Counted from the stretch's first letter, positions 1 through 13,200 are shown. The stretch: DNA of 64,000 nucleotides from Eudorina sp. 2006-703-Eu-15 (GCA_003117195.1 BDSI01000103.1:361505-425504); one strand, 5' to 3'. The notes: generated from the sequence alone by a model not told the origin. Numbers and translations are program-made.

Positions 1-164
1 GCCCCTGTCTGTCTGTCTTTTCGCGTCATGACACGCCATGACTAGAACCCCCGAATCCTTCCTTGCTTCCCCAACGGGGCTGGGGCCTGGGGTACCTGCC
101 CGGCACCGGGCAGTGGAGTGGCGCCGAGGGGTCTGTGACTCACGGTGGCGGCGTAGGAAACACG

Positions 165-640
165 TCGCCCAGTGCCCCTCCCTCCCGCCCAGTGCCCTCC
201 GCCCTCCCGCCCAGTGCCCCTCCCGCCCTCCCGCCCAGTGCCCCTCCCGCCCCCCCGCCCCTCCCGCCCTCCCGCCCAGTGCCCCTCCCCCCCCCCCAGT
301 GCCCCCCCCCCCCGCCCAGTGCCCCTCCCGCCCCCCCGCCCAGTGCCCCTCCCGCCCCCCGCCCAGTGGCCCTCCCGCCCCCCGCCCAGTGCCCCTCCCG
401 CCCAGTGCCCTCCCGCCCAGTGCCCCTCCCGCCCTCCCGCCCAGTGCCCCTCCCGCCCCCCGCCCAGTGCCCCTCCCGCCCCCCCGCCCAGTGCCCCTCC
501 CGCCCCCCGCCAGTGCCCTCCCGCCCTCCCGCCCAGTGCCCCTCCCGCCAGTGCCCCTCCCGCCCAGTGCCCTCCCGCCCTCCTCCCGCCCAGTGCCCCT
601 CCCGCCAGTGCCCCTCCCTCCCTACCCCCGTTGGGAGCTA
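165..640. repeat. 16-bp C-rich minisatellite (GCCCAGTGCCCCTCCC)
   Basis: Imperfect tandem copies of GCCCAGTGCCCCTCCC, with length variation in the C runs. The stretch lies upstream of the first recognisable helicase exon and is best read as intron sequence of that gene. The long proline-rich open frames across it are a by-product of the composition. Confidence 0.9.
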
Positions 641-801
641 GGGCTCCTGTTGCCTACACGCCGCCAGTGGCCACCCAACAATCCGAATTCGTTTCGGACT
701 GTTAATTGCATCAGGCAACCTATACATGTGTTACGTGTTTTTCTCCGTTTACTCCGTTTCGACGCCAACGACGCCCACGTCGTCGCCGCCGCACGCGATC
801 C

Positions 802-1011
802 GTTAGGAGGGGGTTACTGTGCCGTTAGGGGGTTACTGTGCCGTTAGGGGGTTACTGTGCCGTTAGGGGGTTACTGTGCCGTTAGGGGGTTACTGTGCCG
901 TTAGGGGGTTACTGTGCCGTTAGGGGGTTACTGATCCGTTAGGGGGTTACTGATCCGTTAGGGGGTTACTGATCCGTTAGGGGGTTACTGATCCGTTAGG
1001 GGGTTACTGTG
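802..1011. repeat. 19-bp tandem repeat with TTAGGGGG core
   Basis: About eleven copies of a 19-bp unit, CCGTTAGGGGGTTACTGTG. Four consecutive late copies carry GATCC in place of GTGCC. The TTAGGG core looks telomere-like, but the unit also contains a constant non-telomeric half. It lies in the same presumptive intron as the 165-640 repeat. Confidence 0.9.
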
Positions 1012-1202
1012 CCATTTTCCAATCGGACCGTCGCTGTCTCCGGCAGCGGCAGCAGCGCAGCTTCGCAATGTCTACCAATCTCCTATAACCCCCCTTACCT
1101 CCCTCCTTCTGTACCTCCCTACTTTCTTCCGTACCTCCCTACCTACCTCCTTCCATACCTCCCTCCTTCCGTACCTCCCTACCTCCCGGCACCCGTTCGC
1201 AG

Positions 1203-4200
1203 GACCGACCCCCGGTGTGTCTGTGGCGATCCCGGGAGCAGCGCCGACGGCGGCGGCGGCGGCGCCGGCGCCGGCGGCGGAGGCGGAGGCGAGCCCAGCC
1301 CTGGCAATCACGCAACCGGCGGAGATACGGCCGGGAGCAGGGCGGCAGCCGGCAGCGGCGGTGGCAGCGTGTGGGACTGCCCCCAGTGCTACGCGCAGGT
1401 GGGGGGCCGCGCAGGGGCCGATGACCGCACCGCCGTTTCCTTCTGCGTAGCCGTGTGGCATGGGCACTTTGGCAGCCCTCCGTGTCGGCCGAAATCACGC
1501 ACTCAATTCTCCTCTGCCCCCACACTCCCTAGCTGGTTTCGGAGCTATCCCGCGGAGTGCTGTGGCGCCAGCTGCACTGCTGCACGTGCGACCAGCCGGC
1601 GCACCCCATCTTCCGTCCCGACGGTTGCCGGTATGTACGGAACTGACGCGATCGTACGGGCATGACGTCACATGCAGGCAATGTAGGGTAGACCCGGAAG
1701 ACCCTGGGGGGTCAGCCAGAGGCCGAACCCCCTACACCCCACGAGCCATCTCCATCTCCATCTCCATCTCCATCTCCATCTCCATCTCCATCTCCATCTC
1801 CATCTCCATCTCCATCTCCATCTCCATCTCCATCTCCATCTCCATCTCCATCTCCATCTCCATCTCCATCTCCATCTCCATCTCCATCTCCATCTCCATC
1901 TCCATCTCCATCTCCATCTCCATCTCCATCTCCATCTCCATCTCCATCTCCATCTCCATCTCCATCTCCATCTCCATCTCCATCTCCATCTCCATCTCCA
2001 TCCCCGGACTCAGACTTGGCGTCGGTCCTCATCGCGCTGTCGCTGCCGCGAGCCCCCACTCCGCCAGTTCGCAGCCCCAGCTCCAGCACCGACCTCCAGG
2101 CCCTGCCTCCCCCCTGCCTCCCCCCTTCCTCCCCCCTGCCTCCCCCCTGCCGGCCCCAGGCGCCACAAGCCGGATGGCTGTCCCCGCACCGCCCGCATCC
2201 GCTGTCCGCTGTGCCTCGTGATGCCGCTGCTGGTGCTGCTGCGCAAGGTGAGGGGTCGGGAGGGGGGTCGGGGGACGGAGGGGCAGCGCGGCGCCTTGGA
2301 CGCACCTGACCAGCTGCGGGGGCTGCAGGGGCCCACCCGCCACCTCTCGACCCGGCATCCTCCCTGGGTGTGTATGGGCTGTTTTCACCGTAACCCGCAC
2401 CCTTGAACCCTTTACCCTCCCCCCTCCACCCTCCTGCACCCACCCTCTTCCGCCGTCTTTTCACATTTCTCCTCCCTCCTCCTCTCTCCTCCTCCCTCCT
2501 CCGCCCTCCTCCGCCGTCCATCCTCCTAGTGGCACACGGTGTTGTCCGGCAGAGCAACGCATAACCCCCGCCCGGCCGCGCCTTCAATCCCAAGCTTGAC
2601 GGCCCAGCCACGCTCCGTCCGCGGGTCGCTCCATCTCGCTCCCTGCAGTGCGGCAGTGCGGCAGCAAGGCGCGGCCACGCCCCTCCGGTCCCCCCGGGGG
2701 TTCATGTCTGCCCCCCCCCTTTCGGTCATCCCCTCTCCCACCGTCAACGACTCTTCCATGCCCCCCCAAGTCTGCCCCTACCCCTGCCCCTGGAGCCCAC
2801 AAACGCAGATCTGCCAGCACTTGGCGCTGCTGCCGCCCAGTGCCGCAGTGGCCCGGTCTGACCCGGGGCAGGCGGCTCGGGAGCTGCAGGTGGCCCGGGG
2901 GCTGATGGGCCCGGACTGGCACCGGCTGGCGGGAGGCCCGGCGGCGGGAGCCGCGGAGGGGCCCCCGGGGCTGGGGGGCGCACCACCCGGGGGCCTGGGC
3001 GCAGAGCTGGGGTGAGGGGGGGGCGAAGGCGGGGGGCGAAGGCGGGGGGGCGAAGGGGGTGGGCGGGGGCGGTTATCGGTTTGTTGCTCTTTTGCGGTTT
3101 CGCTGTCTTTATTGACAAAAAGTGGGGGGGGGGCGGGGGCCCTCCCGTCGCACATGGGGGAGGTTGGAGCCGCCCCGAATGTTGCCCCCGACATTCCCGG
3201 GAGTGGAGGGAGGTGCAGCGGCTGTCTGCTACTTCATCGGCCTGCGCGGCACACCCTAGCCGCCGCCACCACTACAAGGACGACTACTACTACCCGGCAC
3301 TCCGTCCGTCAAGGCACCCCGCGGCCCGCTCCGCACGCTACTAACCGTAGAGCGGGTCGGTGGTTGGGCACTTGGGTTGGTCCTGGCTGGGCTGCGCCTG
3401 TCTTCAGGTGGGGAGCCCACTCGCCGCCTTGATCGGGCGGCCCCCGCCGGCCCTGTGCCCTCCCTCTGGCGGACCGACCGACACACACCCCCTCCATGTC
3501 CAGCAGCGCAGTCTGAAATGTCTACCCATTTCCTGTACCCCCTCCCCCTCCCCCGGTGTCCCCTCGCCGGCGGCAGGGGCACTGGCACTGGCGGGCGGTG
3601 GCTGAGTCAGAGCTCCCTGGAGCTGTCGGGCAAGCTGGCCGCCCTCCACTGCCTCCTGCGCTCTTGGCACCCGGCCTCCTCCTCAGCCTCCTGCTGCTTG
3701 GGCCTGGGCGGAAGGGGTGGCGGGAGCGGGGGCGACAAGGTGCTGCTCTTCAGCCACTCGACGCAGCTGCTGGACCTCGTACAGGCGTACGTCATACGGC
3801 AGGTGCGGGGGGCCAAACGATCGACAAGAGGTTTCAGTGTACGGCCCGCGCCGCGCCAGGATGTCCTTCATGCTCAGCCGCGCCTCGGAGACTGGGAAGC
3901 CCTGAATGGCTGTGCCGCGCCAAGCTCTGCCGGAAGCGGGTGTGTTGGGGGCAGAACAGGCCGTGCAGTACACGGGCGCCTCTTGCCGTACATGTAGTTA
4001 CGGTAGTTGGGCATCACCCGCCGTCCGTCCTGGGACCACCGCAGGGTTACGACTTCTCCCGGCTGGACGGCTCCACGCCGGTTTCGGAGCGGCAGGCCTT
4101 GGTGGACGCCTTCAACAACAGGCCCTCCGCCTTCCTCTTCCTGGTGGGTCGGCGCGAGGGGCGCGAGGAGGGCGCGGGGGGCGAAGGGAGGTGGGGAGGC

Positions 4201-7200
4201 CGCCCACCGCGGCCTGCCACGGAGCGGCCGGATGCAGTGGCGCGAGGGTGCGTCCCATGGTTGCCGCGCTGTGTGACCCGTGGTGTAAGGACGTAGGCCT
4301 TACAGACATAGTATACATACCCTTAGCTAGAAAGCTGGTGCCCCCACTGCCCTGCATCCGCGGAGGCCTTTTCCAGAGTCCGTCCTTACACGTGGGGTGC
4401 AAGGGGCAGGCAGCCCGTGAGGTCCCGGGCGGCTTACCTCACCTCACCTGGTCTTGCCTTGCCTTTGCCTTTCTTTATCTTACGTGCGGACCTGCCATGA
4501 GCCTGCTCTGTGGCCCGAGAGCCTTCATGCACCCGGGCCTCGCCTCACCCAGTGCCGTACCCTCATCGGCATACATCGTACGTGTGCATCAGGGTGCCTC
4601 CTGGAGATAGATGTGACACCTGCCCCGCGGGCGTCATTAACCGATACGAATTGTTACAAGAGATCTCATCGAATCTGTCAGCAGAAGCTACTTAGGTTTT
4701 GGGGCCCGAGGCAGGTTCCAGAAGTCCATTACTAACGGGTTCGTCACAGGATTGCAAACGCTCCGTCGTAACAACCTAGACCACCGCTCAATGCCCTCCA
4801 TTATTATGCCAATCATTGTAAATTATCCCAAGAGCTTTTCAAGTCAAATTGTGACAACAGCGGTCCGCGAGCCCAGTGCTACGGTACTCTCTCCCCCACC
4901 TGCTGAGGCGCACGTCCCGAGAGCTGCCAGTGCCACTGACCCCCGAACATCTCCTCTCCTCCTCCTCCCTAAACCCCTGGCCGCCCCGCCCCAGATCTCG
5001 ACCCTGGCCGGCGGTGTCGGTCTCAACCTCACCTCCGCCAACCGGGTGGTGGTGCTGGACCCCTCCTGGAACCCCGCACACGACCTGCAGGTGCGCGCGT
5101 GTTTAGAAATGCAACCCGCCCGCCCGCCCGCGCGACCAGGGCAACGACGTCCCAGACACATTGCTGTATCCTCTGTGGCGGCTCGGCCAGCCACACGTTG
5201 GCTCGGGTGATGGGGCCCCGAACGTGATGGGGCCCCGATCAGCTGTGTCACTGCCTAGGCGACCGGGCGTGCCCAGAAATGGTGTGTAAAAGAAAATGTG
5301 AGATGGTTTGTGTTTAGGAAAGGAACCCGCCCGTGGTGTGTGTTTACCAGAATTTGTGTGTTTAGAAATGCAACCCGCTCAACCTCCAGCCCAGGTGCAT
5401 GTTGTGAGTGTTTGCCACACACCCCATTCTGACCCCCTCCCCGCCCCCCTCCTCTCCCCCCCCCGCCAGGCCCAGGACCGGGCCTACCGGCTGGGCCAGC
5501 AGCGCGACGTGCACGTGTACCGGCTGGTGGCGGCGGGTACGGTGGAGGAGGTCGTGTACCGCCGCCAGCTGTACAAGCAGCAGCAGGTGCGGGAGCGGCG
5601 AGGCGGGGGGGAGGCGGGGCGGGGCACGGGGCGGGAAGGGGGTGTCTGGGCGGCAGCAGCAAGCATAACGCCTCTGAGCTCCCAGCGCGGTGCTGACGTT
5701 CAGGTCAGGCCCCGATGTGCGCCCGCGGCTTGTGGGTTCCCTGGGTGCGGTGGGGTGGGGTGGGGTGGGGTGCGGTGGGGTAGGGGACTTGCATGTACAT
5801 ATTGAATGTAACTCCCGCCACTTAGGGCTGTCTCCTGGCTGGCTGGCTGGCTGATTGGCTGACTGGCTGACGGACGGACGGACGGACGGACGGACTGGCT
5901 GACAGCCAACCGGGGATCACGCATCGGCGGGTCCCCATCCCCGTGCGCCCACCCTCCGCACCCACACATCCGTCCCGTCCTCCGCTCCTTGCCGCCCCTC
6001 CCCCTCCCCCCCTCAGTCCAACGTGGCCCTGTCTGGGCGTCAAGAGGCTCGCTACTTCCGGGGGGTGCAGGTCGGTGAGGGGCTTGTGGGGCTGGGGCTG
6101 GGGCTGGGGATGGGGATGGGCCTGCTGTACTGTTTACGGGGGTTTCACGGCGTCGTCTGGTTACCGTACAGCCGGGCTGTGAGGTGCTGCGGCCTGACCC
6201 ACGGGTCGTCATCGTCGGGATCAGGCCGGGTCGGGTCGGTTCGGGCCGGCTGTTGTCTCGGGTCGGGTCAGGTCGCGTCAGGCCAGGTCAGGTCGGGTCG
6301 GGTCGGGACAGGTGGGGTCGGGTCAGTGCCCTCGAGGACATGGAACAGCGCTGTGGGCTCCCCCCTCACCCCTCCTGGTGGTCTCCTGGTGCCCCCTCCT
6401 GTGGTGGTGGCCCCTCCTGGAGGTCTGCCAATCTCCTGAAGCCGTCCCCTCCCCTCTCCCCGGGTGTGTGGGTGGTGTGCTCGTCCGTGTCCGCACTCGT
6501 CACTCGTCACTCGTCACTCCGCAGGGCATCCGGGGTGCGGAGGGGGAGCTGTGGGGCCTGGAGAACCTGCTCATCGCGCCCCCGCTGAGGCCGCCGCCAC
6601 CGGGGGGGAGCCCTCGCGCCGCCACACAGCCCCGCCGCCACCACAACGACCACAACGATGGGGATCGCCCGCAGCCATATCGGGGCGGCCATATCGGGTC
6701 GGGTGACAGAGACGACGGCGTCGACAGCGATGAAGGGCAGGGGGAGGGGGAGGGGGAGGAGGGGCATGGCGAGCGGCATGCCGCCGGCGGAGGTGCCCCG
6801 GATCCAGGGTCCGCAGCTGTACGGCAACTGCGCATCGAGGACCTGGATCCCGGGGAGGTGCAGCAGCTGCTGGCGGCGCCGCGGTGTGGCGATGGAAGCG
6901 GCCGTGGGGGCGGTGGCGGCGGCTGTGGCGGCGGCGGTGGAGGAGGGCGACGGAGGGAGGGCGGCCGGCGAGGGGTCGCCCTGGCCGGAGGAGTACCGGA
7001 GGTTGCCGGCTTGGGGGAGGGCGCCTGGTGCGGTGGCGGGGATGGGGGGGACGAGAGTCTGGGGCTGGCAGAGCTGGCGGATCAGCTGCTGGGAGTGGAG
7101 GGCGAGGCGGAGGCGGAGGTGGAGGTGGAGCGACATCGACGGGTCAGGGAGGCGGGACCGGAGCGCCTGGCGGCGGAGACGTCATCATCGTCGTCGTCGT

Positions 7201-9096
7201 CGTCGTCCTCATCTGAGTCGGGGGACGATGGAGGCGGGGTGGGTGGCGCGGAGGAGGACTTCCCGGCGGCCGCGGGCTTGCTGAGGTGAGGTGCGCGGAG
7301 GTCGGGGGCCGGGGCCACATCAAGGAGTGTCCAGGGGTTGGTTGGGAGGATGGGGGGCTCCGGCCGGGCGGCTGCGGAGAGGCGCGGGGGGGGCCGGCTT
7401 GGGTGGGCCAGCGGGCCGGCGGGAAGACGGGGCCGCAGCGCAGTCCCCGCCTCCAGTCCGTGCCCCCACACTGAGCAGCCCTTGCTGGTGGCAGTGACGC
7501 GGTGCACATCCGGAGGCATCCATCCAGAAGCATCGCAACACAACGGCGACTGGCTACATTTTGTCGGGCGGCGAACATACCAGGGGTACCGTATCGGGGG
7601 CCGGATCCGAGTCATCCAGGCGCTGTCGTCCCTCTCCCGATTCCCCTCCCCGCAAAGCAACCTTTGATGGGGGCCCCGTCCGACACCGCAGCCCCCCACC
7701 CCCGGGTGAATGTCTTCGCTTCGCTGGAGATCCTGATCGAGATCGAGTCTTTATCGAATGTTTGCTCTGGCGGCAGCAGCGCAGCATACATTTGTCTTGC
7801 CGGTTTCCTATACCCCCTCCCCAACCCCCAAGGAACATCGTCTGCCATGACCAGCTGCTCAACCGGGGGGCGCAGACGCAGTTGCTGCCCGGACCCTACG
7901 ATGAGCCCCACTCCGGCGGCCAGGGGGCGGAGGAGGCGGAGAGCTGCCCGGCCGCGGTGACGCCGGTGTCGATGGTGAAGCGGCGGCTCGCTGCTGCTGC
8001 GGCGGCGGCGGCGCCGCCGCCGCCGGCTTCCAGGGCCCCGATCGTCGCGGGCGGTGCCAGCGGCGGCGGCGGCGGCGGCGGCGGCTGCTCTGCCCCGCCA
8101 TCAGCCTCCGAGGTGTGCGGCACGCCACGGGGCGTTCACGTGGACCGTACACGTGGCGTCGTGCACGTGGATCTTGCCGTACTCGGCGATCTACTCGAGC
8201 TCGCAAGGGTGGGGCCCGAAGCCGCCCGATACGAGCCCCCCTGGCTGCAGCCCGGCCAGCTCAGGGCCGGAGCGGCGGCGGCGGCCCCCGGGGGCCTCCC
8301 GCCGCGGGCGGGCGGCTCCAGGAGGGGTCCCCGTGCGGCGGTCGGGGTGGCGGCGCCCCGCCGGGGCGGTGATGCGGATGTGCAGCCGCAGCGCCTCAAT
8401 GGTGATGACGACGGCGGGGAGGTACTGAGCAGCGATCCGATCAGCACCTGCAGTGAGGTGGAGGTGGAGGTGGGCGTGGAGGTGGAGGCGGAGGTGGGTG
8501 GTCTGGAGCTCGGCGACATGGTGGAGCAGAAAGGCCCCGGGCAGCGTGCTCGCCGAGGGAAGCCGCCCCAGCAACCACCGCCGCGTCATCGGGGAGTGTT
8601 GGCCAGCCGCAAACGCGGCCGTGGGATGGCTGCAGGAGGGCTGGAGGACCAGCGCGGGGACGATGACGACGACGACGATGACGGTGGTGTCTGTGCACGC
8701 AGACGCAGGCGAAGGAGGCAGAGGCTGTGCCGTCCTGGGGAGGGCGGCTCTGCAGCCGTGGAGGAGTGTGCACCGTCGGGGCTGGAAGCGCTGGCGCCGC
8801 GCGGGTCCGCGGAGGAAGAGGTGGAGGACGACGACGACGTCGTGATCACAGGCGTGTACAACACGGGTACGGCACGCGATGGCGCGGGCGCCGGCGGCAG
8901 CCGTTCGAGTGCGGACCGCGGGGCGGTGGCCTTGGCGTTGCTGGCTGCTGAGTACGGCATGAGCTCGGCGGAGCTGGCGCGGGTGTGGATGAGCGCGGGC
9001 GAGGGGTCGTCGGAGCGCCGGGCGATGCTGCGGCAGCTGAACCAGGTGCTGCGGGAGGCCGAGGGGTATCCGGGCTCCGATGGCGCTGCGGCATGA
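1203..9096 (+). CDS. ERCC6L2: SNF2-family helicase, ERCC6L2/Switch2 type (C-terminal part; 5' half outside window)
   Basis: DNA-dependent ATPase of the ERCC6L2 / plant Switch2 group, implicated in DNA repair in the nucleus. Phase-consistent exons are 1203-1398, 1533-1630, 2160-2247, 2809-3011, 3607-3802, 4045-4143, 4995-5090, 5470-5586, 6017-6070, 6525-7285 and 7833-9096 (about 1056 codons). The first exons encode a Cys-rich insert (RCVCG, CPQC, CCTC, CPLCLV) that in Switch2 precedes the helicase C domain. Next come [47 protein letters not shown] (motif V) and [19 protein letters not shown] (motif VI). RYFRGVQ followed by [10 protein letters not shown] is the signature separating ERCC6L2 from CSB. 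The C-terminal 670 residues are mostly low complexity (acidic, Gly, Arg), ending in a helical segment around [13 protein letters not shown]. The ATP-binding lobe must lie left of the window. The 3607 acceptor is weak and was chosen on phase. No TGTAA signal was seen downstream. Confidence 0.87.
1749..2002. repeat. (CATCTC)n microsatellite, about 42 copies
   Basis: Nearly perfect hexanucleotide array in the helicase intron 1631-2159. It is open in several frames (Ser-Ile, or Glu-Met and Asp-Gly on the other strand) but sits between two well-supported exons. Confidence 0.95.
5100..5378. repeat. Three spaced copies of TGTTTAGAAATGCAACCCGC
   Basis: Copies at 5100-5119 and 5359-5378 are identical. 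The copy at 5311-5330 has three substitutions. All lie in helicase intron 5091-5469, and the first starts 10 bases after the 5' splice site. Confidence 0.75.
6214..6330. repeat. Degenerate GGTCGGGTCA repeat
   Basis: Irregular tandem copies of GGTCGG / GGTCAG pentamers and decamers in helicase intron 6071-6524. Confidence 0.7.
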
Positions 9097-10239
9097 CGGG
9101 TTGGCCGGGAAGCTCGTCCTGCCAACCCAGCAGGACGCAGCGGCGCGGCATTTGGGGCCCGCCGTCGCATATTCGAGAGGTTTCGGCGCGGGGCAGGGGG
9201 CCTTCAGAGCAGAGATGCGGGGCCCGAGGACAGGTGACGCTCTTGAAGGCGATACGGATGTGTTAATGGATGAAGGATGATGGACACAACGATACATGTC
9301 GCCCTCCCTCCCTGGACATATGCGCGGGTTCGAGTGGTTGAGCGTTGATTTGCTATGCCCGTTGAAGCGGCCTCATGCGCTGACCTGTTGGCACATGTGC
9401 AATCTCCAAGTTGAGCACCTGAGGCGCCTGGCGTCAGCAGCAGGGGCGACACACTGCCCTCCGGTCTGTTGGCGTGACACTGGTACAGAAAGGTGTATGT
9501 ACACGGCACCGTTGGACGACAGGATATCGTCCTGCAGATAGCACGGACACGATTGCGCGGTGAAGTGGCAGAGGATCAGACATCAGAGTTTAAAGATGAC
9601 CAACGCGGCACCGTTGCCGTGGGGCCGTGAAGTTGGTTAGGTGGTTACCGGTATGCAGCGAGGTGCGAGCACTCTTGGAGACTTTCGGAACTCGATGAAA
9701 CAGCCTGCGTAGGTGCAAGATTTGGCGCTTTTGTTTCTTATCCCAGTTTTAGGGACAAGTGGCACGGTGCGTCGCACAAGAATCGCAGTACGACTGCACG
9801 AAAGTGGCGGGAGCACAAGCCTGGGCCGTTTCCTCATTGCACTCACACTTTTTGGTCACAGATACACCTAACGATAACAGATTGTTGAGCTCCCTTCGTC
9901 GAAACGTACCAATCAGTTGACGCGGGTTAAGCTTAATAACTCACAGGAGCATGGGACAAACAGGAGAATTTGTTTAATCCCACGGAGGTTGCTCAATTGT
10001 TTAGACAATAAATTTGCAGATGTTGTCTCCGCTTGTTAAAGTGCCTGAACATGAAATTAGACATTTTGACAGATAGGTCCCCGGGCGCACGCTAATAAAA
10101 AATGTCGGCCTCTTCTGCATCAATATATTGGAATGTCTGGCGCCTGGTTCAGCAGACGACAGGATGTTCGGACAGCCAGGCTCCATGCGCTGCGCGACAT
10201 CGTCGCTTGCAAGCGCGGGCGTACTCCATATTGCTAGAT
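9097..10239. other. Intergenic region between the helicase and GCP6 genes
   Basis: Holds the 3' UTR of the helicase gene and the promoter and 5' UTR of GCP6. Base composition falls sharply to a lower GC content from about 9.5 kb. No convincing gene, tRNA or TGTAA signal was seen. An in-frame stop at 10096 precedes the upstream ATG at 10102 that could also start GCP6. Confidence 0.6.
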
Positions 10240-13200
10240 ATGGACGAGGTCAGCCGCAGTATGGTATTAAAATTTGTCCCCAGCTGGCCTGATGTGACCA
10301 GGGGTGCCGTGGTGCAGGAGCCGTACGCGGACGTCCCTGAAGAGTCCCGGGAGCTGGTAAATGCTCAAACAACGCTGTTGGTGGGTCATGTACATCTGGC
10401 TCAAGAATTTTGCAGGTTGCCTCTGCGTAGCCTGGCTTCGACCCCGTGTTCCTACGCCCTTGTGGTCCTCTACCAGACACCTTGCTGATAAGCGCCCCTT
10501 GGTGCAGGAGGACATGGCAAACGGCAGCCATGCCATGGCTACCCTACATCTCATCCATGTAGCCAGGCACATGTGATTGTGTGGCCTCTGTTCATGGCAT
10601 TTGGCCACGAGGCCACTTCGCCTACTGGTATTCAAATTCTTTTTCCATTGCCGTGACTCCTGGGCTCCTGGGCCGCCCCTGCAGGAGCTGCTGCGCCTGC
10701 GCTCGGAGGGTAGGCATGGCACGGCCGCGCGCCTCACCTGGCGGCTGGACGAGATTGCTGATCTGCAGCGGCGGCAGCAGTGAGTAGGGTACCAGGGGTT
10801 GCGGAGTTGGGGACGTGTCGGCGAATCCGACTTGAAAAGTACGCACACAGCACAAGTGCACAACCCACAGGTGCAGTGAACAGAGCAAGAAACTCGGCGG
10901 CGGATGCTGTCGCGCCCCACTCGCCCCGCTCGTCTCACCGCACCACAGGCAGGACGGCAGCCTGGCCATCGATGACACCCTCCCCCGGCTGGTGTCCCTG
11001 CTGCTCAACCTAAGAGGCCTGGGCAGCAGCACCACCAGCAGCACCAGCAGCACCGCCCGTGACAGCGGCGGCGCCACGCAAGGCTGCAAGCTGGCCATCA
11101 CCGACGCCGGCACAGCCGCCGCAGCCTTGCCGTACAGCGCCGTACAGGCCTACTGCGCACGCGGCGGCTCGGACTGGGCCGCGGGAGACGGCAGCGCCGT
11201 CGCCATCGCCGCGTTTGATGGGATCTCGGTCGGACGACGACTGCGGCTCCAGCCGCCCCCCGGCGCTTCCGCCTCCGCCTCCGGTGGGGCCCTTCCAACG
11301 TTGGAGCCCACGGCGGTTGCCGCCCCCTCCTCGCCGCCCGCAGCGCCCCCGCGGACCGCAGCCAGCGAGCGGGGCAGCCCCGCCAAGTCGCCCCTCACCG
11401 GTACCGCGACCCTTGGGTCGCTGTCAGCGGGCGCCGCCGTGGAGCCGCTGCCGTCGGATTGGTTCCCCTTCCGGGACTGCGCCGGGCTGCCGCAGCTGCC
11501 CACCTTTGACGCGCCGCTCACCCACCTGCTGCTCCAGCCGCACGATGAAGAGGGCCCGGGCCGCAGCCTCCCAGGATGGGGTGCGCCCGGGCCGCTGCGA
11601 CTGATGGCGGGGGCCGCAAGCAGCGGCGGTGCTGCACTGAGCGCTGGTGGCGGCGGCGGCGGCGGTGCCCCAGCAGCAGCTCTCGCGCTGGCTTGGGCGA
11701 CCGGCGGCCCTCCGCAGCAGAACCGTGCCAACGGTCTCAGCAGCGCGGGTGTCGGTGTGGGTGTGGGTGTGGGTGCGGGTGTGGGTATGGGTATGGGTGC
11801 GGGTGCGGGTGTGGGTGCGGGTGTGGGTATGCTGGGCCGCCCTACGAGCGCCGTCCTGGGCCCGGACGTCCCCTCGGCGGCGGTGCCGCTGCTGCTGGGC
11901 CCCCTGCAGCCCTCGGGCCAGGTCCACACGCGCTTCCATCACCACAGCCCGCTGCTGATGCGCCTCAGCGGCACCCAGTCGGAGTGCTTCCAGCTGCCGG
12001 TGGCGGAGGCGGAGGCGGAGGCGGCTGCGAGGCAGGTGCGGCCGGCGACGGCGGCCGACACGGCGGCGGCGGTGGTAGGGCAGTCAGATGCGCCGGGTGC
12101 GGGGTCGCAGACCGGGGATCTGGAGGCGGGCGGGAGAGCGGCGGCCGTCGCGGGTGAGGGGCGCCCGCAGCAGCAAGAGCTGCCGGCACCCTTCGCCCTG
12201 GCCGCGTTGGGTGTGAACATGGAGGGCCAGCTGGTGCCTCTGGCGCTGCCACCGCCGCCACCGGCCAGCTCGTACGGCAGCGGGGTTGCCATGAATCTGG
12301 CTGTCGTGGAGCCGGCGGCTTGGATGTACGGCAGCGGTGTGGCGCGGTTCCGGAGCCAGCGCGACCGGGCGCTGGTCGTCGCGCCGATGAGGGGCAGGGC
12401 CCTGCCTCTGCCGGCGCCCGCCTCCGCCGCCTCCGAGGCCTGCAGCGGCCGTACCGCCGCGGAGGACGAGGTGCTGCTGTACGACATGGCGGTGTTGGCG
12501 CTCCAGGGGGTGGCGTCGGCGCTGTGGATCGTCCGGTCCGGCATGATACGGTGGGACAGGGGCAGGGGGGGCAGGAGCAAGGGGAGCAGGGGCCCGGAGG
12601 GGTCGGGGCTGCCATCGTCAGGGCTGGGCCGGTACGCTTGGTGCTGCTGGCCCCATGTTCTGGCCCCGGGTTCAAGATGATGGTGATGATGATGAAGATG
12701 ATGGTGATGAAGATGATGATTACCTGACCTCATACGACCTGGTTAGAGGTAGGGGTGCGCAGCTTGCGTCCATGCAGGCTGTGCACGGAGGATGTGTTGG
12801 GGGTGGTGCCGCGAGACCGCACTCCCTGCCACCGTTCCCCCAACTGCTGCTGGGTTGCTGGGCCGCTCCCCACCGCCCCATCTCTCGCCCATGCCACCAC
12901 ACGCGCGCCCGCTCATACCTGCCGCCGCAGCTCCCACCGCACCCGGCTGGCCAGTCAGAGCTCCCTCCGAAACCAGCTGTGCGAGACGGGCGAGCTGCGG
13001 CTGCGGCTGGGCGCTTTCGCGGCCGCGTACGGCACGTACGGGTCTCAGGGCGGCGCGCAAGATGAAGCCCTGGCGGCCTTCGCCGACGCCGTACATGAGC
13101 TCCTCGCGCTGTACGACAGGGAGCTCCAGGTAACACGCCCCGCGGGTGCACGTGCAGCGTGCGGCGCTGCGTGGACCGAACTTTGGTGTGTATGTCGGAG

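Noticed and set aside
38..847. Proline-rich open frames at the left edge
   Set aside because: Composition artefact of the C-rich minisatellite; no SNF2-type sequence, no consistent splice partners.
802..1011. Telomere or telomere-adjacent array
   Set aside because: The unit is 19 bp with a constant non-telomeric half, flanked by single-copy gene sequence, and does not match the algal TTTTAGGG or plant TTTAGGG repeats.
1712..2611. Minus-strand frames with Glu-Met or Gly-Asp repeats
   Set aside because: Translation of the (CATCTC)n microsatellite lying between two supported helicase exons.
1203..9096. CSB/RAD26 (ERCC6) identity for the helicase
   Set aside because: The RYFRGVQ and [10 protein letters not shown] signatures after motif VI fit ERCC6L2/Switch2 and not CSB.
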